A model generated the notes under the pieces. That model saw only the letters and a list, made by a program, of their open reading frames with translations. It was not told where the DNA came from and searched no databases. Source: Zygnema cylindricum (Eukaryota; Streptophyta; Zygnematophyceae; Zygnematales; Zygnemataceae). Taken from it: a stretch of DNA of 64,000 bases. Position numbers and translations under genes: made by a program. This document shows positions 54,935-64,000 of this stretch, piece after piece. The number at the start of each line of letters is the position of its first letter. The stretch's first letter is position 1. The stretch is from the NCBI GenBank assembly GCA_037447655.1, contig JBBHKE010002294.1, forward strand, positions 148,513 to 212,512. Direction: 5' to 3'.

Positions 54935-56383
54935 CAATATAAAGCCCCCAAAACAGCTATTGATAAAAAAGGGAGAGATTCTTTCTTACTTTTCATACTG
55001 CTCTGCCGATTTTTACACTAAGTAGACCGGTCATTTTTCTGAATCTTTAGCTCCTCTGACTTTTCGGAGACAACGTCTTAAAAGAGAAAGTATGTAGAAA
55101 TCTCAAACCAACAATCTTGGCAAGGGTCCCGCAATAACAAAAACTACAAAATATAACAGATACCAGAAGGACAACAGAAGACAGAATACAAAGATGATTT
55201 TAATCCACATTAGGACTCGGAGAAGTAAGAAGCTGGGAAAAGTCAATGTTAAGAAGACTTTGTACATAAGAATGGTTTAAGTCTGGGGAAAACTCAAACC
55301 GCAGTACACTTCATGGCCGTTTATACAAAAGGTTATTTATCGACACATTTGCAATAAAATATTTTTGTCGATGAAAATAAAGGCGAGTGTCCTTAAACAA
55401 ATTGGAGCAACAAAATACTGAGTAAAGGAATACAAGTTGTTAAAAACATCAAAACCGAATTCCTCGAAATCTGTTTACATAAGCTAACCAAAAAAAGAAA
55501 AAAAAAGTGCATAAGAGAACACAGTAGAACTCTACTTGACAAACACGGATCATAAGACTGAAGATGTGTAAAGCATAATAGTATAGCAGTCAAGATTTTA
55601 GCTGCGACTACTACGCTTACTCTCATTACTATTAGTACTAATTGAAAGCCTCTTCCGCAAAATCTTAAAAAGTGATGGGAATTACATGCCAAAAAATCAT
55701 CTTCTATCTGATTTTTCTCTTTCAATCAGTTAAATAACCAAAAGATGGAGCGTGGCATTATTAATCAGAAAACAGCTTATGTTTAAGAAGATGAAGCATA
55801 CTCTCCTGATCCAATCATTTATCAATGGCGGACCTGAAGACAATGCTACCTTTTCTTAGAAAGACATCACCTGGAGATTAAAAACTACAAACAGCACAAG
55901 CATAGGCACAGCACTTATTGCATCAATATTAACTTAGACTGCAGAATAATAATCACGACGTAATTAGCAAAGATTTGAAAGAGTTCACATACTCATATTC
56001 CTGGATTCTGTCATTGATTATGAAACTTGAACGAAGTAGTGTACTGCCATATGCTCGTATAATACAAAAAAACGATTCTCGCGAGAGAGAAAGAGAGGAA
56101 GAAGGTGCATTTGTTTTTCATCTCCTAGCTGACTATTCAAACTAGCTGATATAGAAGTTCGGCATTTTCCAACAAATGAAATCACAAATAGCTCACATAT
56201 TTAGATAAATTCCTAATCCTATCTAATCTAAATGCCAACATTGACATTACTCTTCCTTCAAGAACATAGAAAGAAGAACACACAACATTCTGTCAACAAT
56301 TCTAAACCAATATTTACGTAATTATTTGCCATTGTCCATAAGATTTGTAGACCATACCTAAACACCATACCATACCATACCTT
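54935..56383 (-). repeat. type-1 3' flank relic continuing beyond the copia insertion
   Basis: It matches 26,380-27,930 in order: AGACCGGTCATTTTTCTGAA near 55,023, CAATCTTGGCAAGGGTCC near 55,112, the GATTCTGTCATTGATTATGA block near 56,005. No gene seen. Confidence 0.65.
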
Positions 56384-56580
56384 AGGTCCATAGTGTACTA
56401 AACTTGACTTTTCGACATAAAACGCTGAATCCACACTATTTCGCTCGCAGAAACAACTGTAGAGCCCAACGTCGTAGCTTTGAATATAATGACTATTTCC
56501 TCTTGATTACGACAGACTCTCAACCACGGAAGTACCCTTAGAAATTTTGCGAGAAATATAAAAACTGTTAGGGTTTTCAG
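56384..56580 (-). pseudogene. relic of C-terminal end of a type-1 F-box/LRR gene
   Basis: TTAGGTCCATAGTG...AAACTTGACTTTT (56,384 on) matches the 3' coding end of gene A at 27,930-27,960, and CTCTCAACCACGGAAGTA (56,518 on) matches 28,085-28,105. Indels and substitutions abolish the frame. Upstream coding sequence is gone, cut off by the pyrimidine tract. Confidence 0.7.
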
Positions 56581-56589
56581 AGTATTAGC

Positions 56590-56930
56590 ATTACTCCCGA
56601 GTAAACTTTGAGTTGTCGCCTCTCCTCGACGCCCACACTCTCTCGCCTATTTCCTCTCTCCCTCTCCCGTTTACCCTTCATGGCATTTCTTTTGCCAAAT
56701 TCTCTCTTGCCACCACTCTCTTTCTCACCCATCTCTCCCTCTCTCGTCACTCCCCTCCCTTTTCCAAGTCTGCTTCCCATTCCCACTCCCTCACCATCCC
56801 CACCCCCCTCCCCCTTCCCCATCACCCCCCCCCTTTCCCCCTTTCCCCCCTTTCACCCTTCACCCTTCCCCCTTCTCCCTTCTCCTTCTCCCTTCCCCCT
56901 TTTCTATTTCTATTTTCTATTTTCCATACG
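56590..56930. repeat. C/T-rich low-complexity tract
   Basis: About 340 bases of CTC/CCC/TTCCC-rich sequence at the broken edge of the type-1 relic. Ser/Pro frames in it are compositional. Confidence 0.85.
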
Positions 56931-58447
56931 GTGACATCCACACTATTTACTAACCGAATTCATTTCACATTTTTTTCAGTTTTGTAAACTGCTGTTTAGT
57001 TCGAAACAGGAGAGAGAAGTAAAAATGAAATAAGAGTGGATCACTTCAGACCCATAAGAACCGCACCATAATTAGTACGGATGTGATGAGTGACAATTTT
57101 TCAATATGAATAACAATTGATAGTTTTTATTGTGCACCCGAGTTAGTGTGGATACTAAAGCTGATTTGTGGTAACAAAGCCAGAATTACTGTAATTTTTT
57201 TTTTTAACCGTGCACCAGAATTAGAGTGGATACTGCGATTTGTGGTAATAACGGCAAAATTACTGTGGCCATTGCATCGAATCCGAAGGAAGAATTGCAC
57301 CGAAGTTAGTCAAAGAATAAAAGATGATTCGGAGTGGATATTGTCTGTTTTGAATAAGTTGTACCAAAATTGGTATGGATAAATCGGATGTCATCCATAA
57401 GCAGCACCATATTAACAGGAATTGAACCGAAATTAGTGTGGGTATTACATCTGATTCGCTAGATGAACGAAAACTAGTGTGGAAATTTGATGTGATCCAA
57501 ACACCCCAACAATAGGACAATGGATGGAAAATAATGAGAATATCGTATGGAATTAATAAATTGCACAAAAATGAGTCGAGGATCGCAATCATCGGATTTG
57601 TGGAAATGAATTGCAAAATAATTACTCTCCAAATAGTGTGGATACCGCATCAAATCTGCAGCGATTGTGCCGAGATTGATGGACATTGGATCTAGTTTTT
57701 GAGAATTTTATCAAATTTGTTTTTTTATCTCCAAGTAGTCCTCAAATTGAGTGGAGGAAGCTCCATTTTCCAGATAATATGGAATACCTTATTAGAATTG
57801 GGGGTAATAATAATATTACAATAATATTACAATAATATAATTATATAATATAATAATATTAGAATAGACCTTACTGGAATATAAATCACGACCTCAGGTC
57901 AAAAAGCAAACAGCATGCAAGTCGCATAAAACTGAAACTTCTGATTCTACTCTTTTTCGAGCTGTACTTGTGTATAACAAAGCTGCACTACAAAAAAAAA
58001 AGAGGAATTGCACAAGAAAGGGTGCGGATATCCTAACTTATCCCTAAAAACTGCACAAAAAATAGTGTGGATGCCCCGACCGACCCTTGGACGACTGTTA
58101 ACTACCGATCGCTGCGATCACAAAGGTCAGTTTTGGAATAAAACGGTATTTTATAAATACTATTATTGAAGATTTTATCAAAATACTCTTTCTACATATT
58201 TTAAAATGGATGAGCGTATCGAAAATTGGAGCCTCCCTGCCATTTGGAAAAAAACAGATGCACCGATTATCTAAATAGTAAATACTCACTATGGATCATT
58301 CTATAATATATATAGAATAATCTATAGTAATCTATATATGTAGTAATTCCATAGAGGGAGGGAGGGAGGGAAGGAAGTGAGGCATGAGCCGTGACGTCAC
58401 AGACACCAGTGGAAAGGAGAGTGAAGCCTGAATGCACATGGAATTTT

Positions 58448-58740
58448 CAGGTTTTCTCATGGTTTGTAAGGTTTTGAGGGGTTTTTTAGGGTTTTTATGA
58501 GGTTTTCCTGGTTTATCTGCCGTTTACGTAGGGTTAAACTTCGTTTCTTTAAAGTTTAGGATGGTGTTTTCGGTTTTTTTTTAAGGATTTTGAGGGGTTT
58601 TCAGATATTGTTCTGGAGTTGTTGAGTTTACATAGTCTATTAGGGCTTATAAGGTTTTTAGTATTTTCTAGGGATTTTAAAGCTTTTATTTGAATGTAAG
58701 TTTTTTTAGGGTTTGATTAATAGTGTAGAGTTTTTAGGGC
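58448..58740 (+). repeat. degenerate telomere-like TTTTAGGG tract
   Basis: G/T-rich with many AGGGTTTT, TTTTAGGG and GAGGGGTTTT steps. Repeated in unit 2 at about 62,955-63,250. Confidence 0.7.
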
Positions 58741-59202
58741 TCATCTGTCGCATGGACCTTTAGCCTTCCCACACCACAACCTCTCCCTCTTTTCCTTCTC
58801 CCCCTCTCTTTCTTTCCCCCTTCTCCTCTCCTCCCTCCTCTCCCCTCTCCCCTGTTTCCCCCGCCCCAGTCTCCGTGCCCCGATTCCTCTCCTCCGCCCT
58901 CCTGAAGTCTTTCCGCACGTGCGAGAATCCGAAAGTATCATCCTAGGGTTTCCGTACGATCCGTTAGTTATCATCATAGATCGAAGTTCCGCATTTCCCC
59001 CCTCCGTATTTTATGCACCAAAAAATGTAAAATCAGTGCAGTGGGCTCAGAATAGGCGTACTAAAAAAATATAGTACGCCATAGTACCCCGAGCACTGTC
59101 GCATATCTTACACCTTCTAGTGCGTTAATATCTTATCGCACTAAAGGCCTTATTTTACACCTTTTAGTGCGTTAATATCTTAGCGCACATGCGTTATTTT
59201 TG

Positions 59203-59398
59203 GTTGAGCGCAAGCGCTCACGTGAACATGTACGGAATAGTGATACTCGTACGAAGTACGTACATTTGTATCGTACCTTTGTATTATCATGTGGACCGCT
59301 GTCCTTTCCCGTGATTTGAGCGGCTAAAAACCGTCCACGCTACAGTACTGTAGCACTCGTGGTTTTGAAAATTGAATGAGAAATGTAATTTTCATTCG
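59203..59398. promoter_or_regulatory. conserved intergenic block upstream of gene F (derived version)
   Basis: It keeps a perfect hairpin GAGCGCAAGCGCTC followed by ACGTG, then TGTGGACCGCTGT, GAGCGGC and CCGTCCACGCTA. The TGACTCA of the other copies is replaced by TCCTTTCCCGTGATT. It leads straight into the 33-bp minisatellite. The type-1 gene expected on the other side is absent. The same block is in unit 2 at 63,712-63,905. Confidence 0.6.
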
Positions 59399-59652
59399 TA
59401 CTGTTGGTCTGTCTGCACTATTTATGATTCGTACTGTTGGTTTGTCCGCACTATTTATGATTCGTACTGTTGGTCAGTCCGCACTATTTATGATTCGTAC
59501 TGTTGGTCTATCCGCACTATTTATGATTCGTACTGCTGGTCTGTCCGCACTATTTATGATTCGTACTGTTAGTCTGTCCGCACTATTTATGATTCGTACT
59601 GTTAGTCTGTCCGCACTATTTATGATCGTACTGCTGATCTGTCCGCACTATT
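59397..59652 (+). repeat. 33-bp minisatellite, about eight units
   Basis: The unit reads CGTACTGTTGGTCTGTCCGC then ACTATTTATGATT. Single copies of this unit end the conserved intergenic block at A, B/C and D/E, so the array arose from it. The unit length (11 codons, no stop) makes long artefactual frames such as repeated MIRTVGLSALF. Confidence 0.95.
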
Positions 59653-59874
59653 TAACACGGCAGATTTACAAATGTTTAGTTTAACAATCTGCATCAAATG
59701 CAGAAGCCTATGGCTTATTTGCTTGAGAACCCTAAAATTGGAAGTCTTTGACCTCTTTTTGACAGATGAAAAGTCCGTTTCTTTAACTTCTTAGAGTGTC
59801 GTATTGCTTTTCATATCTACTCTGGAAGCTAAAGCGCTTGATATCATTGTCGTTCCTACCTCTTCCCTGTTTCC

Positions 59875-61116
59875 ATGTCTCAAAGAAAAACCAAAGTAAA
59901 GAAAACCATGGGATCTAACAACATCAACTTTATAGAACTCTGTCCTCTACCTGTTCTGTCGGACATTTTTTTGCGTTCCTCAAATGGTGGACAGGTTAGG
60001 GATCTCATTTTGTTTTCAACTCTGTCAAAAAAATCTGCCGAAGCTGTAAAAGGAGTTCGTTGTTTAAAATTAGATGACCTCAAACTTAACACTTATCCAA
60101 ATGAAGACCTTGAATTTTTTTCGGCTCGTGCTTTGTTAATAACGCCGAATATTGAAAAGCTCACCATTGGCCTAAGAGATGGCAAGCTCCAAACATTTTC
60201 ACGCCTTTCCCTTTTCACATGGTCCAAAGTTATCGGCACCACACTAATTTCGTTCAACGCACACCATTGCCGCTTCACGGAATCAAGCTTCAGTGCTCTA
60301 AGGGAATTCAAGGCTTTGAAACGCTTGTCTTTTTACGAATGCGTTTTTACATCCGTCGACCAGCCTACCTCTTCTGTACCAAATTACACGCTTTTGCAAA
60401 CAGTTGACGAGCTCTCTATTACTGTCTCTGGTTCTCTTCAATATTTGAAGTTTCTACTTCAATGCCTTCCTTGGCTAAAAGCTTTGACATATGATGAAAC
60501 AGGATTCACTACGCATCAGAAAGTATCTATCAAGTCAAATTCTTTAACCTCGTTGACCATCACTTCACATGCAGATATTCTTCATCTCAGCACTCCCAAT
60601 CTTCAAGTTTTAGATTTGAGGGTGAAATCGAAGGTTATAATTGGTGAAGTTGTAAACTTGCGGAGCTTCAAGTGTAATAGTGTGATGGGGAGTTTAGACG
60701 GAGAAAATCATAATGCATCAGATATCACTTTGGCATCGCCTTTGCCTTTTCGAGTTGAAAATCTTTCTCTTCCTGGTATAAAAAACAAACGCGTGTTTGA
60801 AGGGCTTCTAAAAAGTAACTCCGACAATCTGAAAGTTCTAACACTCGATCCTGAATATTTGAAAGAGCTATCATCGTCAAATATTTCTCCTCCGACATTG
60901 CCACGACTGCAAATGCTTTGTTTTGACAGGCTTCCTATCAATAATTATGGAATGGAACTAGTACAACCATGGTTGTCAGCTTCCCCTGTGTTATCCGAGG
61001 TAGAGTTAAACTTTTTATATTGTTCGGTGTGGCCAACCACTGCCTTTCGATGTTTCTCAAAAGTAACAAGATTAGAATCGATGTATCCAAACGTGAAATT
61101 CAAATTGCCGTGGTAA
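59875..61116 (+). CDS. F-box/LRR-like protein, type 2 (gene F, intact)
   Basis: A single exon of 413 codons plus TAA. The ATG at 59,875 follows TTTCC as in gene C. A basic head (MSQRKTKVKKTMGSNN) precedes the F-box-like CPLPVLSDIFLRSSNGGQV...LSKKSAEAVKGVRCLKL. LRR-like repeats follow (LKRLSFYECVF, YLKFLLQCLPWLKALTY, SLTSLTITSHADI, NLQVLDLRV, NLKVLTLDPEY), ending YPNVKFKLPW. Closest relative in the window is broken gene E. It lies in the duplicated 4.5-kb unit, so another copy is expected just past 64,000. Likely an SCF substrate receptor by analogy; no biochemical motif beyond the F-box-like start is visible. Confidence 0.86.
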   Translation: MSQRKTKVKKTMGSNNINFIELCPLPVLSDIFLRSSNGGQVRDLILFSTLSKKSAEAVKGVRCLKLDDLKLNTYPNEDLEFFSARALLITPNIEKLTIGLRDGKLQTFSRLSLFTWSKVIGTTLISFNAHHCRFTESSFSALREFKALKRLSFYECVFTSVDQPTSSVPNYTLLQTVDELSITVSGSLQYLKFLLQCLPWLKALTYDETGFTTHQKVSIKSNSLTSLTITSHADILHLSTPNLQVLDLRVKSKVIIGEVVNLRSFKCNSVMGSLDGENHNASDITLASPLPFRVENLSLPGIKNKRVFEGLLKSNSDNLKVLTLDPEYLKELSSSNISPPTLPRLQMLCFDRLPINNYGMELVQPWLSASPVLSEVELNFLYCSVWPTTAFRCFSKVTRLESMYPNVKFKLPW

Positions 61117-61576
61117 GGATGTTTGAGCTACTTTCTGAAGTGAAGGAGAAGCTCGTTTTGTTTAGTAATTGTGTTGAAAAGGAATGGTCACTTCAAAAGT
61201 GTATCCGAGCTCGAATAGAAAACATTCAAGACTATCATTATCAAATAATGTTGTGGAAAAAAACGATTTATATTTCTGTGGAAAGAAACTGTATCCAAGC
61301 AAGTACAAAAGTTAGAAAGTTCTACAAGTTGCACCGTTTATTTCTTTGCGAAATACACAGGAATTATTTGTGAGAGATTTTTACAATTTTTTAGCGTCTT
61401 AGCGAAAGCATGAAACAGATGTAATTTTCTTGAATAGATTCAGAAGAAATCGCCAATAGAGTAATTGTGGTTTTACTCAAAAAGGAGACAAATAACATCG
61501 CGAAGTTGAAAAGTTGAACCACAATTCATGATTGGACTTGTTATTTTTTGGGCATTTCTTCGCAGGATTCCGGTTT
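61117..61576. other. 3' flank of gene F
   Basis: Related to the flanks of C and E up to the block ACCACAATTCATGATTGGAC (61,517). At 61,577 it switches to the start of duplication unit 2. No gene. Confidence 0.6.
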
Positions 61577-64000
61577 TAAGAACCGCACCATAATTAATAC
61601 GGATGTGATGAGTGACATTTTTTTAATACGAATAACAATTAAATAGTTTTTATTGTGTGCCGGAGTTAGTGTGGATGCTAAAACTGATTTGTGGTAACAA
61701 CGCCAAAATTACTGTAAATTTGTTTTTATTATTTACCAGATTTAGTGTAGAGACTAAAGCCGATTTGTGGTAATGACTGTGGCCATTGCATCCAACCTGA
61801 AGGAAGAATTGCACCGAAACTAGTCAAAGAATAAAAGATGATTCGGAGTGGATATTGTCTGTTTTGAAAGAGTTGTACCAAAATTGGTATGGATAAATCG
61901 GATGTCATCCATAAGCAGCACCATATTAACAGGAATTGAACCGAAATTAGTGTGGGTATTACATCTGATTCGCTAGATGAACGAAAACTAGTGTGGAAAT
62001 TTGATGTGATCCAAACACCCCAACAATAGGACAATGGATGGAAAATAATGAGAATATCGTATGGAATTAATAAATTGCACAAAAATGAGTCGAGGATCGC
62101 AATCATCGGATTTGTGGAAATGAATTGCAAAATAATTACTCTCCAAATAGTGTGGATACCGCATCAAATCTGCAGCGATTGTGCCGAGATTGATGGACAT
62201 TGGATCTAGTTTTTGAGAATTTTATCAAATTTGTTTTTTTATCTCCAAGTAGTCCTCAAATTGAGTGGAGGAAGCTCCATTTTCCAGATAATATGGAATA
62301 CCTTATTAGAATTGGGGTAATAATAATATTACAATAATATTACAATAATATAATTATATAATATAATAATATTAGAATAGACCTTACTGGAATATAAATC
62401 ACGACCTCAGGTCAAAAAGCAAACAGCATGCAAGTCGCATAAAACTGAAACTTCTGATTCTACTCTTTTTCGAGCTGTACTTGTGTATAACAAAGCTGCA
62501 CTACAAAAAAAAAAGAGGAATTGCACAAGAAAGGGTGCGGATATCCTAACTTATCCCTAAAAACTGCACAAAAAATAGTGTGGATGCCCCGACCGACCCT
62601 TGGACGACTGTTAACTACCGATCGCTGCGATCACAAAGGTCAGTTTTGGATAAAACGGTATTTTATAAATACTATTATTGAAGATTTTATCAAAATACTC
62701 TTTCTACATATTTTAAAATGGATGAGCGTATCGAAAATTGGAGCCTCCCTGCCATTTGGAAAAAACAGATGCACCGATTATCTAAATAGTAAATACTCAC
62801 TATGGATCATTCTATAATATATATAGAATAATCTATAGTAATCTATATATGTAGTAATTCCATAGAGGGAGGGAGGGAGGGAAGGAAGTGAGGCATGAGC
62901 CGTGACGTCACAGACACCAGTGGAAAGGAGAGTGAAGCCTGAATGCACATGGAATTTTCAGGTTTTCTCATGGTTTGTAAGGTTTTGAGGGGTTTTTTAG
63001 GGTTTTTATGAGGTTTTCCTGGTTTATCTGCCGTTTACGTAGGGTTAAACTTCGTTTCTTTAAAGTTTAGGATGGTGTTTTCGGTTTTTTTTTAAGGATT
63101 TTGAGGGGTTTTCAGATATTGTTCTGGAGTTGTTGAGTTTACATAGTCTATTAGGGCTTATAAGGTTTTTAGTATTTTCTAGGGATTTTAAAGCTTTTAT
63201 TTGAATGTAAGTTTTTTTAGGGTTTGATTAATAGTGTAGAGTTTTTAGGGCTCATCTGTCGCATGGACCTTTAGCCTTCCCACACCACAACCTCTCCCTC
63301 TTTTCCTTCTCCCCCTCTCTTTCTTTCCCCCTTCTCCTCTCCTCCCTCCTCTCCCCTCTCCCCTGTTTCCCCCGCCCCAGTCTCCGTGCCCCGATTCCTC
63401 TCCTCCGCCCTCCTGAAGTCTTTCCGCACGTGCGAGAATCCGAAAGTATCATCCTAGGGTTTCCGTACGATCCGTTAGTTATCATCATAGATCGAAGTTC
63501 CGCATTTCCCCCTCCGTATTTTATGCACCAAAAAATGTAAAATCAGTGCAGTGGGCTCAGAATAGGCGTACTAAAAAAATATAGTACGCCATAGTACCCC
63601 GAGCACTGTCGCATATCTTACACCTTCTAGTGCGTTAATATCTTATCGCACTAAAGGCCTTATTTTACACCTTTTAGTGCGTTAATATCTTAGCGCACAT
63701 GCGTTATTTTTGGTTGAGCGCAAGCGCTCACGTGAACATGTACGGAATAGTGATACTCGTACGAAGTACGTACATTTGTATCGTACCTTTGTATTATCAT
63801 GTGGACCGCTGTCCTTTCCCGTGATTTGAGCGGCTAAAAACCGTCCACGCTACAGTACTGTAGCACTCGTGGTTTTGAAAATTGAATTGAGAAATGTAAT
63901 TTTCATTCGTACTGTTGGTCTGTCTGCACTATTTATGATTCGTACTGTTGGTTTGTCCGCACTATTTATGATTCGTACTGTTGGTCAGTCCGCACTATTT
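61577..64000 (+). repeat. tandem segmental duplication, unit 2 (runs off window)
   Basis: Repeats 57,056-59,490: AT-rich tract, telomere-like tract (62,955-63,250), C/T-rich tract (63,295-63,375), conserved block (63,712-63,905) and the start of the 33-bp minisatellite (63,905-64,000). It contains no gene within the window. Confidence 0.92.

Larger units (their letters stand above)
57056..61576 (+). repeat. tandem segmental duplication, unit 1 (contains gene F)
   Basis: 57,056-59,490 is repeated at 61,577-64,000 with an offset of about 4,511-4,521 bp and very high similarity from about 61,800 onward. The unit contains a degenerate AGTGTGGAT region, an AT-rich stretch, the telomere-like tract, a C/T-rich tract, the conserved promoter-like block, a 33-bp minisatellite and gene F. 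Confidence 0.9.

Noticed and set aside
57260-57616. 118-codon minus-strand frame repeated at 61,729-62,130
   Set aside because: It lies in the degenerate AGTGTGGAT flank and is conserved only through the segmental duplication; no domain.
58741-58977. Arg/Gly-rich frame repeated exactly at 63,252-63,488
   Set aside because: It reads through a C/T-rich tract and is identical only because the 4.5-kb segment is duplicated.
59397-59652. Possible CRISPR array
   Set aside because: Units are contiguous without unique spacers, and the context is eukaryotic.
59372-59684. Long frames with 11-residue repeats that look like a repeat protein
   Set aside because: The 33-bp minisatellite has a length divisible by three and no stops, so several frames stay open by construction; the array derives from non-coding intergenic sequence.

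Overview
This is nuclear DNA from a eukaryote. The window has spliceosomal introns with clean GT-AG borders, intronless multigene families, four DNA-transposon families, a Ty1/copia retrotransposon, long AT-rich intergenic sequence and plant/algal-style TTTAGGG-like stretches. I cannot name the species. The alpha carbonic anhydrase, formin, F-box/LRR genes and telomere-like motif would fit an alga, plant-line organism or related protist. TAA, TAG and TGA all end good reading frames, so the code looks standard.

Region 1 (1-5.7 kb) holds the 3' end of a formin-like gene on the minus strand and a long pyrimidine tract. Region 2 (6-16.4 kb) is a large imperfect palindrome. The left arm carries a five-exon secreted alpha carbonic anhydrase gene on the minus strand. 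The right arm carries a decayed copy of the same gene on the plus strand. The spacer and both arms are filled with nested TIR elements (hAT-like with 8-bp duplications, mariner-like with TA, PIF/Harbinger-like with TTA/TAA). Region 3 (16.9-24.7 kb) has a copia RNase H relic and a six-exon plus-strand gene for an unrecognised coiled-coil protein whose intron phases all agree.

Region 4 (25.9-64 kb) is an array of F-box/LRR-like genes of two types. Type 1 lies on the minus strand: one intact gene, two truncated genes and a C-terminal relic. Type 2 lies on the plus strand: two intact genes and one split by a transposon. Types 1 and 2 sit head to head around a conserved intergenic block with dyad symmetry, and the unit has been duplicated several times. 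Deletions and transposon insertions have broken individual members. A 6.4-kb degenerate copia element (48,485-54,929, TSD ACATG) lies inside the array. Its primer-binding site matches the anticodon region of initiator tRNA-Met. The last type-2 gene lies in a tandem duplication of about 4.5 kb that runs off the window end, and part of its upstream block has expanded into a 33-bp minisatellite.

The F-box/LRR proteins are probably substrate receptors of SCF ubiquitin ligases. The paired arrangement with a shared promoter-like block is the most system-like feature of the window.
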